Source: Pseudomonas aestuarii
GTDB lineage: Bacteria; Pseudomonadota; Gammaproteobacteria; Pseudomonadales; Pseudomonadaceae
Length of the DNA stretch: 64,000 nt
Reading direction: 5' to 3'
Assembly: GCF_027988105.1 (NCBI RefSeq)
Contig: NZ_JAQJZJ010000009.1
Location: 1-64,000, forward strand
Part shown: one piece after another, positions 47,078-56,000 of the stretch
Layout of the letters: every line of letters starts with the position of its first letter
Numbering within the stretch: position 1 is the first letter of the stretch
Translations under genes and position numbers: made by a program
Notes under the pieces: model-generated
What the model was told of the DNA's origin: nothing
The model's database searches: none
The model's input: the letters and a program-made list of their open reading frames with translations, nothing else

Positions 47078-47148
47078 CCGAAGCATGAACGTCGGTCGCC
47101 AACCGCTGGCGACTTGCCTTCACTTCAGGCAGAGACAGGAGCCTCACC

Positions 47149-47697
47149 ATGATTTTCGACGAATTCAGTATCAAAACCTTGATCCGCCCGGTCGCCGACT
47201 TCCCCAAGCCCGGGGTGATTTTTCGTGACATCACCCCGCTGCTGCAATCGCCACGCGCCCTGCGCATGGTCGCCGACAGCTTTATCCAGCGCTACGTCGA
47301 AGCCGAGTTCAGCCATATCGGCGCCCTCGACGCCCGCGGCTTCCTGATTGGCTCGATCATGGCCTATGAACTGAACAAGCCGCTGATCCTGTTTCGCAAG
47401 CAGGGCAAACTGCCTGGCGACGTGCTGCGCGAGAGCTACCAGAGCGAATACGGCGAGGCCTTTCTCGAAGTGCACGCCGATAGCCTCTGCGAAGGCGACC
47501 AAATACTCATGTTCGACGACCTGATCGCCACCGGTGGCACCCTGCTGGCGGCCGCGCAACTGGTGCGGCGCATGGGCGCAAGCATTTATGAAGCCGCCGC
47601 GATCATCGACCTGCCTGAACTGGGCGGCTCGGAAAAACTGCAAGACATCGGCATTCCAACCTTTACCCTCACCGCCTTCGCCCTCGACGACCGCTAA
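47149..47697 (+). CDS. apt: Adenine phosphoribosyltransferase
   Basis: A 182-residue purine-salvage enzyme forming AMP from adenine and PRPP. The PRPP-binding loop ILMFDDLIATGGTLLAA and the N-terminal FPKPGVIFRDITPLL are diagnostic. It follows anr as in P. aeruginosa. The ATG at 47149 has AGGAG upstream. Its stop codon lies inside the first bases of the second MITE-like repeat. Confidence 0.95.
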   Translation: MIFDEFSIKTLIRPVADFPKPGVIFRDITPLLQSPRALRMVADSFIQRYVEAEFSHIGALDARGFLIGSIMAYELNKPLILFRKQGKLPGDVLRESYQSEYGEAFLEVHADSLCEGDQILMFDDLIATGGTLLAAAQLVRRMGASIYEAAAIIDLPELGGSEKLQDIGIPTFTLTAFALDDR

Positions 47698-47839
47698 CAG
47701 GCCGTTGAAAAACTACCTACGTTGCCAATACTGCGTTAAAAATTGCCTCAAAATGCTCATTTACAACACGTAAACTCCGCTTTTTCGGCCATTTTTGCCT
47801 TGTCTTGGCTGCCTCGCCTACATTTTTCAACGGTCTGTT
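47696..47839 (-). repeat. MITE-like element (copy 2, inverted relative to copy 1)
   Basis: Terminal repeats AACAGGCCGTTGAAAAA (47696-47712) and TTTTTCAACGGTCTGTT (47823-47839). Read on the minus strand the interior (GGAGTTTACGTGTTGTAAAT, GCATTTTGA) aligns with copy 1. It is 144 bp long. It fills almost the whole space between the apt stop and the sodium-channel start. Confidence 0.8.
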
Positions 47840-47843
47840 AATC

Positions 47844-48662
47844 ATGCCCGAAAATATCCTGACCCCGAGCTACGGCACTTGGCGCGAGCGCCTGGCCGAA
47901 CGAATGGAAAGCCCAGGCATCACCCGCCTGGTGACCACCCTGATCATCCTCAATGCGGCAATTCTCGGCATGGAAACCTCGCCACGCCTGATGGTCGACT
48001 GGGGCAGCCTGCTGCAGGCACTGGACAAGCTGATACTCGCTATATTCATCCTCGAACTGGCACTGCGCTTCATTGCCCGCGGCGCGAGCCTGCTGCGCGA
48101 CCCCTGGGCGGTATTCGATTGCCTGGTGGTGGGCATCGCCCTGGTGCCAGCCAGCGGCCCATTCGCCGTGCTACGCGCACTGCGGGTTTTGCGAGTTTTG
48201 CGGCTGATCTCGATCAACCCGAACATGCGCCGGGTGGTGCAGGCTCTGCTGTCTTCGCTGCCGGGCATGGGCAGCATCGCCATGCTCCTCGGCCTGGTGT
48301 TCTACGTGGCGGCGGTAATGGCTACCCAACTGTTCGGCGAGGCTTTTCCGCAATGGTTCGGCAGCCTCGGTGCCAGCCTCTATACCCTGTTCCAGGTGAT
48401 GACCCTGGAAAGCTGGTCGATGGGTATCGTACGCCCGGTGATGGAACAGTTTCCGCTGGCCTGGATGTACTTTCTGCCCTTCATCCTGATCGCCACCTTC
48501 ATGATGCTCAACCTGTTCATCGCGGTAGTGGTCAATGCCATGCAAGCCACCCACGATCAGGAAGCCCTCCAGGCGCCACCCTCGAAAACCGAACAATTGC
48601 TGCTCGATGAACTGAAAGCCCTGCGCGCAGACATCGCCGAACTGCGCCAGCCCAGATCCTGA
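47844..48662 (+). CDS. Bacterial voltage-gated sodium channel (BacNav)
   Basis: A 272-residue six-helix channel subunit. The S4 voltage sensor has four arginines spaced by three (R111, R114, R117, R120 in VLRALRVLRVLRLIS). The selectivity filter T-L-E-S-W-S at 187-192 is the BacNav signature (as in NaChBac and NavMs). S6 and a short C-terminal coiled coil (EQLLLDELKALRADIAEL) should drive tetramer assembly. The ATG at 47844 is four bases after a MITE repeat and has no Shine-Dalgarno. Bacterial Nav channels are linked to motility, pH or sodium homeostasis. Confidence 0.9.
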   Translation: MPENILTPSYGTWRERLAERMESPGITRLVTTLIILNAAILGMETSPRLMVDWGSLLQALDKLILAIFILELALRFIARGASLLRDPWAVFDCLVVGIALVPASGPFAVLRALRVLRVLRLISINPNMRRVVQALLSSLPGMGSIAMLLGLVFYVAAVMATQLFGEAFPQWFGSLGASLYTLFQVMTLESWSMGIVRPVMEQFPLAWMYFLPFILIATFMMLNLFIAVVVNAMQATHDQEALQAPPSKTEQLLLDELKALRADIAELRQPRS

Positions 48663-49013
48663 CCCGACGCCCCCCCCCCTGCAGGAGCGGTTCGCACGGC
48701 CTTCATGCCCCTGCAAGTCCGTAGGATGGGTTAGCCGCCGAGACGATGCGTGACAAAACTGCATGTTATGCGCGGTGTAACCCATGGTTGCGGTGTACCT
48801 GCTGACGCCATGTCGGGTTACCCGGCGTGTTGAGCCGGAGGCTTCGTGCATGCACCCTTAATCCAGAAAGCCAAGCTCCGAGCGCAGACCTCACGCACCA
48901 ATGATGGGTGCGCCACGCACAGCCTGCTGCCTCAGCAGGGGATCGTTGGGCGGCTAACCCAGCCTACGATCCTCGCTTTTGATCGCGCCCGGCTTCCTCT
49001 CCCCCACCCGGAT
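48663..49013. repeat. Intergenic repeats between the channel and the next gene
   Basis: A 351-bp region with Pseudomonas-type GTAGGATGGGTTAG repeat material. The arms ATGGGTTA (48726-48733) and TAACCCAT (48778-48785) are inverted, and further pieces (CGGGTTACCC, CAGCCTACGATCC) follow. A run of nine C sits at about 48671-48679. No gene is supported. Confidence 0.5.
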
Positions 49014-49712
49014 CTACTCGAAAAACGCCTCGAAGAAACGATCCAGTTCGCCCTCGTACTGATCCAGGAAATACAGGGTATCGGCCGCCAGCAAGTCGAG
49101 CAGGATCATGCCATTGGGCCCCGAATCTTCGCCGGCCGCTGCGCGCAGGCGGGCTGTCATACCCAGATTGACCTGGCGCAAGTTGCGATACACCTCGCGC
49201 AAGTCACTCAGCGACCAGTCCGCACTCATGCCCCGCTGCTGGCGCAGGTATTGGCCAAGCAAGTAGGTGCCGAACACCCGGTACAGTGTTTCGTCGGTAC
49301 CGCTGAACGGCAGGTGGAACCAGGCCATGGCTTTGAGCTGTCGCGTGTGTGGACAGCCCGAGGCGGCGCCAAGCACACCCAGCAGTGAACCGAAAGCACG
49401 CTGCAACGAGGTTCGCTGACGGATATCCCGGCCCCGCCACAGCACACGCACCGCCACCTCCTCATAGGACGGCATTTGCGCCAGCACCTCGACAGGCTTG
49501 ACCAATGCTACGGCGAAGGGACAGTAGGGCGTGTCTGCATCACGCAGCGGGCAATGACCGCATTGCTGGAATTCAAGGCGCGCCCAGTCTGGAGGATCCG
49601 CGTCTGGCGCGCCGGGGGGCGCCGCCAAATCAACCTTGTGCTGCCAACTGCGGCCGTCGGCAAACTCGAAGTGATAGTGGATGAGCGAATCATCCGTTGC
49701 TGGCTGCGCCAT
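49014..49712 (-). CDS. Conserved hypothetical protein with cysteine cluster
   Basis: A 232-residue cytoplasmic protein, DUF6901-like as far as I can judge. A cysteine cluster CGHCPLRDADTPYCPFA at about residues 51-67 could bind a metal or iron-sulfur cluster. A further cysteine-histidine pair, SGCPHTRQLKAMAWFHLPF, lies at about 118-136. The C-terminus is acidic and helical. It is transcribed divergently from the histidine-kinase operon, with about 160 bp between them. No function can be assigned. Confidence 0.7.
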   Translation of the reverse strand: MAQPATDDSLIHYHFEFADGRSWQHKVDLAAPPGAPDADPPDWARLEFQQCGHCPLRDADTPYCPFAVALVKPVEVLAQMPSYEEVAVRVLWRGRDIRQRTSLQRAFGSLLGVLGAASGCPHTRQLKAMAWFHLPFSGTDETLYRVFGTYLLGQYLRQQRGMSADWSLSDLREVYRNLRQVNLGMTARLRAAAGEDSGPNGMILLDLLAADTLYFLDQYEGELDRFFEAFFE

Positions 49713-49871
49713 GGACTAACCTGAGTGGCAGGGTGATTAAAAATTAGTGTGGCAGTGAAGGGCCAGCGCCGCCATAATTTCGACGTCAAAATAAAGTCCT
49801 AAGACCAAATAACCAAGCGCAACCCAGGCAAAACGAATAACTTACGGCCGGATAGCCCAGCGGAGTTCGCC

Positions 49872-51167
49872 ATGGATAGCAGACAACGTGAATTGGCCTC
49901 CGCTCTGGTTGAGCGAATCGAAATCGGCGTGATCATCCTCGATGCCGAGTTGCGTGTTCAATACTGGAACAGCTTCGTCACCCAGTGTAGCGGCAAGGCA
50001 CTTGAGCAGGCGCGAAAACAGCCGCTGACCCTGATCTTCCCGGAAGCCGACACCCCCTGCCTGAGCCAGATGCTGGTCTCGGCCCGCGATCATGGCGAGC
50101 ACGTCTACACCGAGTGGCTCCCCCCCACCTACCTGATTCATCTGCCATTTGACATGTCCGGGAAAACGGCCCCGCTGGCACTACAAACCACCCTGCTGTT
50201 TCCATTCAAGCGCAGCGATGACCAGCCGCTGCTGGGTTTGCTGCTGTACGACAGCAGCGCACTTGCCCGCGACAACAAGCAGCTGGATGCCGCCCTGCAT
50301 ACCCTGAGCAACAAGCAAGTCGAGCAGGAACTGCTGATCACCAAGCTGGGACAAGCCAATGCCCAGCTCATGCAATCGGAAAAACTCGCGGCCATCGGCC
50401 AGCTCGCTGCGGGCGTGGCGCACGAGATCAACAACCCGATCGGTTATGTATTTTCCAATCTGCAGACCCTCGCCGGGTACGTCCATGACCTGCTGCGCAT
50501 CATCGATGCGGTGGATGGCGCGGTCAGTCTGGAGGAGCTGCGCCAGCTCAAGCGCAGCTTGGAATATGACTATATCCGCAGCGATGTCGAGGCGCTGATC
50601 GGCGAATCCGAGGATGGTATCGAGCGGGTCAAGAAGATCATTACCGCGCTCAAGGATTTTTCCCACTTCGAGGAGGATGAATTCCGCTTCGCCGACCTGC
50701 ATCGCGGCCTCGACACCACCCTCAGCGTGGTCAACAACGAACTCAAGTACAAGGCCGAAGTGGTCAAGGATTACGGCCAGCTGCCTGCGGTGGAATGCAT
50801 GCCCTCGCAAATCAACCAGGTCATGATGAACCTGCTGGTCAACGCCGCCCATGCCATCGAGCACTTCGGCCGCATCACCCTGCGCAGCGGGCACGAAGGC
50901 GATTGGGTCTGGCTGGAAGTGGAAGATTCCGGCCAAGGCATCGCACCGCACCTGCTCAACCGTATCTACGAACCCTTCTTCACCACCAAACCGGTAGGCA
51001 AAGGCACCGGCTTGGGCTTGTCGCTGTCATATAACATCGTGAACAAGCACAATGGCCGCATGGAGGTCTTCAGCACGCCAGGCCAGGGCACGCGCTTCCG
51101 AGTCTGGTTGCCGGCCCGACAGCCAGCACAGTCACAGGTCAAGGAGGGCGCCGTTCACCATGAATGA
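49872..51167 (+). CDS. PAS-domain sensor histidine kinase
   Basis: A 431-residue soluble kinase. Residues about 10-125 are a PAS domain (VERIEIGVIILDAELRVQYW). A coiled coil leads to the H-box with the phospho-acceptor H184 (GVAHEINNPIGYVFSNL), and the ATPase domain has N-box NLLVNAAHAI, G1 DSGQGI and G2 GKGTGLGLSLSYNIV. It has no membrane helix, so the signal is intracellular. It overlaps the next gene by eight bases. The receiver proteins encoded downstream are its obvious partners. Confidence 0.88.
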   Translation: MDSRQRELASALVERIEIGVIILDAELRVQYWNSFVTQCSGKALEQARKQPLTLIFPEADTPCLSQMLVSARDHGEHVYTEWLPPTYLIHLPFDMSGKTAPLALQTTLLFPFKRSDDQPLLGLLLYDSSALARDNKQLDAALHTLSNKQVEQELLITKLGQANAQLMQSEKLAAIGQLAAGVAHEINNPIGYVFSNLQTLAGYVHDLLRIIDAVDGAVSLEELRQLKRSLEYDYIRSDVEALIGESEDGIERVKKIITALKDFSHFEEDEFRFADLHRGLDTTLSVVNNELKYKAEVVKDYGQLPAVECMPSQINQVMMNLLVNAAHAIEHFGRITLRSGHEGDWVWLEVEDSGQGIAPHLLNRIYEPFFTTKPVGKGTGLGLSLSYNIVNKHNGRMEVFSTPGQGTRFRVWLPARQPAQSQVKEGAVHHE

Positions 51168-52503
51168 ACCGAACAGCATCGCCAGCGTCCTTCTGGTCGA
51201 CGATGAAGAGAACATTCTTAGCAGCCTACGCCGTGTGCTCAGGGGCGAAGCCTACAACGTGCAGATCGCCAACGGCGGCGAGCAGGCGTTGCAAATACTG
51301 CGCGGCCAACCAATCGACCTGGTTATTTCAGACGCCCGCATGCCGGGCATGGATGGCGCGGCCCTGCTGGCCGAAGTGCAGAAACACTGGCCCTCGAGCA
51401 TACGCATCCTGCTCACCGGCTATGCCGACATCAGCACCACCATCCGCGCCATCAACCAAGGGCAGATCTACCGCTACATCAGCAAGCCCTGGGACGACGA
51501 CGAACTGCGCCTGACCATTCGCCAAGCCCTGGCCCACCAACACTCGGAGCGCGAGCGTGTGCGCCTGGAAGCGCTGAACCTGGAACAGAACCAGCGCCTG
51601 CAGGAACTCAACGAAACCCTGGAACAGCGGGTCATGGCGCGCACCGCCGAGCTGGAACAGACCGCCGACATGCTCGATCTGGCATACGAGGAACTCAAGC
51701 GTAGCTATGTCACGGCAACCGAGGTGTTCTCCAGCCTGGTCAACCAACGCATCCCCAAGGACAAGCAGACCAATACTCAAATCATTGCCCTGGTGCGCGC
51801 CTATGCCGAATTGCACGGCCTCGACGCAGCCCCCAGCAACGACCTGACCATGGCCGCCGCGCTCTACAATATCGGCAAGCTGACCTGGGACGATCAACTG
51901 CTCAGTCGCCCTTCCGACCTGCTGTACAAGCAGGAGCGCGATCGCTACCGAGAATACCCGGTTCAGGGTGAGAGCCTGCTGATGACCCTGGAACCCCTGC
52001 AGGATGCGGCCCGCCTGATCCGCCATCATCAGGAGCGCTGGGACGGCAGTGGCTTCCCCGACCACCTCAAGGGCGAAGCCACGCCTTTTGGCTCACGCCT
52101 GCTGAAACTGGCCGTGGATTTCATCGAATTGCAGCGCGGTAGCATTCTCGAGCGCCGGTTAAACCGCGATGAAGCCCTGCTGCTGATCAACAAATACAGC
52201 GGGCGCCTCTACGATCCGCAATTGTGCAAGCAATTCATCAGCCTGTGCACCGAACTGGCACCGGACATCACCCTCGCCGACCCGAGCATTCTCGCCCTGG
52301 ACACCCGCCGCCTGGAGCCTGGCATGGTGCTGGCGCGCAACCTGCACGCCGACAACGGCATGTTGTTGCTCAATGAGGGCAAGCCGCTGACCGCTCTTTT
52401 AATCGACAAGCTGCTCGCCTTCGAAGCCAGTGAAAGTGGCCACTACACCCTGTTTGTCCGCACCGCTGAGGATGCCACGGTTGCCACGGAGAAGACGCCA
52501 TGA
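51160..52503 (+). CDS. Response regulator with degenerate HD-GYP output domain
   Basis: A 447-residue protein. The receiver (1-125) has the phospho-acceptor D58 (VISDARMPGMDG). After a coiled coil, residues about 200-370 resemble an HD-GYP phosphodiesterase (YPVQGESLLMTLEPLQDAARLI, HHQERWDGSGFPDHLKGE). The HD metal pair is replaced by Y236-N237 in ALYNIGKLTW, so cyclic-di-GMP hydrolysis is doubtful. The ATG at 51160 has AAGGAGGG upstream. It overlaps both neighbouring genes. It may act as a binding or scaffold protein rather than an enzyme. Confidence 0.85.
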   Translation: MNEPNSIASVLLVDDEENILSSLRRVLRGEAYNVQIANGGEQALQILRGQPIDLVISDARMPGMDGAALLAEVQKHWPSSIRILLTGYADISTTIRAINQGQIYRYISKPWDDDELRLTIRQALAHQHSERERVRLEALNLEQNQRLQELNETLEQRVMARTAELEQTADMLDLAYEELKRSYVTATEVFSSLVNQRIPKDKQTNTQIIALVRAYAELHGLDAAPSNDLTMAAALYNIGKLTWDDQLLSRPSDLLYKQERDRYREYPVQGESLLMTLEPLQDAARLIRHHQERWDGSGFPDHLKGEATPFGSRLLKLAVDFIELQRGSILERRLNRDEALLLINKYSGRLYDPQLCKQFISLCTELAPDITLADPSILALDTRRLEPGMVLARNLHADNGMLLLNEGKPLTALLIDKLLAFEASESGHYTLFVRTAEDATVATEKTP

Positions 52504-53042
52504 TCAAGATTCAACTGCTGGATGACGAACCGCAGATACTCAAGGCGCTGCAGCGGGTGCTGCGCCCTCACGACTGGGAAGTGCATGCCTTCAGCGAGGT
52601 ACAGGAAGCCCTGGATGCGCTGACCGAGCATGAGTACGCGGTGATCGTCTCCGACTTCAAGATGCCGCACCTGGACGGCGTCACCTACTTGCAATTTGCC
52701 AAGCAGCGTCAGCCCAATGCCATGCGCATATTGCTGACCGGCCATTGCGACCGCAATTCGATGATGCAGGCGATCAACCAGGCGGAGGTCTACCGTTTCA
52801 TCTCCAAGCCCTGGGAGGACTTCGAGATCGAAGTCGCTTTGCGCGGCGCCATCGATCTGTTTCTCCTGCGCGATGAAAACCAGCGCTTGCTTATGCAGGT
52901 GCGCCAGCAGCAAAGCGCCATTGATCGCCAGCAACAGGAATTGCTGCGCCTGGAAGTCGAACACCCAGGCCTTACCCGCGTACGCCGCGACAGCGATGGT
53001 TCAGTGCTGATCGACGAACTGGACGACGCACAAGCCAACTGA
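52500..53042 (+). CDS. Receiver-domain response regulator
   Basis: A 180-residue protein with one receiver domain (acceptor D52 in VIVSDFKMPHLDG, and the KPW motif FISKPWEDFEI) and a C-terminal coiled coil. There is no DNA-binding domain. It overlaps the previous gene by four bases (ATGA). It probably relays phosphate between the kinase and the large GGDEF-EAL protein encoded next. The KPW-containing receiver type is shared by all three receivers in this operon. Confidence 0.87.
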   Translation: MIKIQLLDDEPQILKALQRVLRPHDWEVHAFSEVQEALDALTEHEYAVIVSDFKMPHLDGVTYLQFAKQRQPNAMRILLTGHCDRNSMMQAINQAEVYRFISKPWEDFEIEVALRGAIDLFLLRDENQRLLMQVRQQQSAIDRQQQELLRLEVEHPGLTRVRRDSDGSVLIDELDDAQAN

Positions 53043-53085
53043 TGATCATCCGCGCTACCCAGCGCAGATCGATAAGGACGCGAGG

Positions 53086-56000
53086 ATGGACATCAAGACC
53101 CGCCATCTGATCTACCAGGCCTATCTGCATATTCTGGCCTTCTGCATTCTGGCCCTCAGCGGCATCAGCCTGCTGGATTATCTGTTCTGGTGGCAGCCCA
53201 ATACGGCCCAGGTTGTGCTCCTGCCGGACAGTGCCCTGGCCGGACTGCTGCTCGGACTTGGACTGCTGGGCTGCATCCAGCAAAAGCCCCGGCTGGCCAA
53301 CTTAACCCTCAGCCTGCTGCTCGGACTGGCGCTCTACAGCCTGGCGCACAACCTGCTAAGCGGCAGTTCGGAGCAAGGCCAATCGCTGGTCAGCGGTTAT
53401 AAGCGCATGCGCAGCTCCCTGGCCCTGCTGTTCTGCCTGCTCGCCTTTGGCCTGCTGCTCAGCCAGTGGGGCAGCAAAGCCAAGCGCCTGAACTGTGTGT
53501 TCGGATGCGCAGTGCTGGTGTTAGCCGGCCTGTCGCTGCTGTCATCCTGGCTGCCGGAGTTCGATGCCTGGCGCCTGGGTTTCAACACCAGCATCAGCCG
53601 CCCGGCCAATCTGTTCGCCTTGTCCACGGGCCTTGCGCTGCTTTTCATCACTCAACTGCCTGCCGAGCGCGGCCACTTGCTCTTGCGCAGCACCGTCCTG
53701 ATCGGTGCCCTCGGCACCATCATTACCTGCAGCGTCTGGTATCTGCTGACCCTGCAGAACATCGAATCGCACAGCCGACAAAGCGAACTGCGGCTGGTTA
53801 ACCAACAGAATGCGATCACCAACACCCTGAATACTCGCCTCTCGCTGATCCAGCGCATAGCGGAACATTGGACAGTCAACGAAAAGCTGCCCACTCACGC
53901 CCAATGGCAACAAGAGAGCCGCAACACGCTGCGCGATTTTGCCGATATCGGCGTGACGGCCCTGCTCGATGAGCACCTGCGCCCGCAACGGCTGCTCGGC
54001 CGCAGCCAGGTAGAAACCGAACGACTGACCACCCTGCTCAGCCAAGCCAGCCCGCGCGCATGGCTAGAGCGCCTGCCCCTCGACGGCAAGCCACACATGA
54101 GCGAGGCGTATGACCTCGCCACCCAACCGCAGGGACTGATAGCGATCCGCCTGACCTTGCCGAACAAGCCTGGCTGGACGCTGGTAGCCAGCCTGGACCT
54201 GAACCGCGCCCTGCAGGACAGCCTGGGCAGGATGCCGAATGACAACGGCATCCAGGTCTACCAAGGCAAGCATCTGCTGTTCGACAAAACCGACTACCCG
54301 CCCAGCGAGACCGGGGCCAGCAAGATGCTCGGCCCGACCGCCAACAACTGGCAGCTGGTCAGCTATCAGGACGCCAGTACTAGCAGTCGGACCACCGACC
54401 ACTTGCCCGGGATCGTGGTGCTGTTCGGCCTGGCCTTCAGCCTCGTCATCATGGTCAGTCAACGCCTGGCCCTTTTGGCCATAGAGCACTCGAAGCACCT
54501 GCAGCAGAGTAACCGGGTGCTTGAGCAGAGCCTGCACCGTCAGGCCGAACTGCAGGCCCTGAATCAGCGGATCATGGACTACTCCATGGACGTGCTCTGC
54601 TCGATCGATGCCCAGGGCTGCTTCACCCAACTCAGCCCGTCCGCCAGTACAGTGCTCGGCTACTCGCCAGAAGAGTTGATCGGGCGCCCCTACTTGCAAC
54701 TCATCGCACCCGAAGACCGCGAAGGTACTCAGGCCACGGTCGCCGCCATCATGGCGGGCGAATCCCATCACGGCTTTCGCAACAGCGCTCGCCGCAAGGA
54801 TGGCAGCATCGTCCACCTGCTCTGGTCCGCAGGCTGGTCGGAGAACGACCGCACCCTGTTTGCCGTGGCCCACGACGTTACCCGCCTGGTGTACAACGAA
54901 GCCTACGCCGAGGATCAGCGCGACATCCTCAGCATGATCTCCACCGACCAAGCGCTGCCGGAGATTCTCAAAACCATCTGTCTGCTTGCCCAAACGCAGG
55001 CCCCGGAGACATTGTGCTCGGTGTTACTGGTCGATAAACAGCAGAAACACCTGATTCATGGTGCGACGCCGAGCCTGCCAGACCGTTTCAACCAGGCAAT
55101 GCATGGCATCGCCATCGGCCCCAGTGTCGGCTCGTGCGGCACCGCCGTGTATCGCCGCCAAGTGGTCATCGTCGAAGACATCGGCAGCGACCCGCTGTGG
55201 CATGAGTTTCGTGACATTGCCTTGGAGCATGACCTGCGTGCCTGCTGGTCGATCCCGCTGATCTCCCACCACGGCGATGTACTCGGCACCTTCGCCATCT
55301 ACAGCCATCACCCCGGCGGCCCAAACGACCACGATCTACAACTGATGGCCACCGCTGGCCAGCTGGCCGCCATCGCCATCGAACGCCAGCACGACCGCTT
55401 GCGCCTGCAGGCAAGCGAGCAGCGCTACCGTTCACTGTTCACCTTCAACCCCAACCCGGTGTTCTCGTTCGACCTGAAGGGCAATTTCGAGAGCATGAAC
55501 CAGGCGGGCTGCCAGCTATCGGGCTACAGCGAAGCGCAACTGCTCGGACAACACATGTCGATGCTGGTACACAACGAAGACCTGGCTCTGATCCAGGACT
55601 ACATCGACTCCGCCAGCAGCGGAGGCAGCCAAAGCTACGAAGTCCGCTGCCGCAACAGTGATGGGCAACTCTTGGAAGTCGACATCACCAACCTGCCGAT
55701 CATCATCGACGAGCAGATCGTCGGGGTGTTCGCCATCGCCAAGGACATCGGCGAACGTAACCGCATGACCCGTGCCTTGCGCGAAGCCTTGCAGCACTCC
55801 GAACACCAGGCCGAACTGCTGCGCGGCCTGAGTGAAACCGCCGTCAACATCAACAGCATCATGGGCACCCAATCACTGCTGGACTACATGAGCGAACGCC
55901 TGCGCCTGCTGCTCGGCGCACACCAGTCGGCCATGAGCCTGAACCGGGGCAACAACTGGCCACAGTCGATCAATGCCGTCTCGCTCTCGGAAAAGTACGC

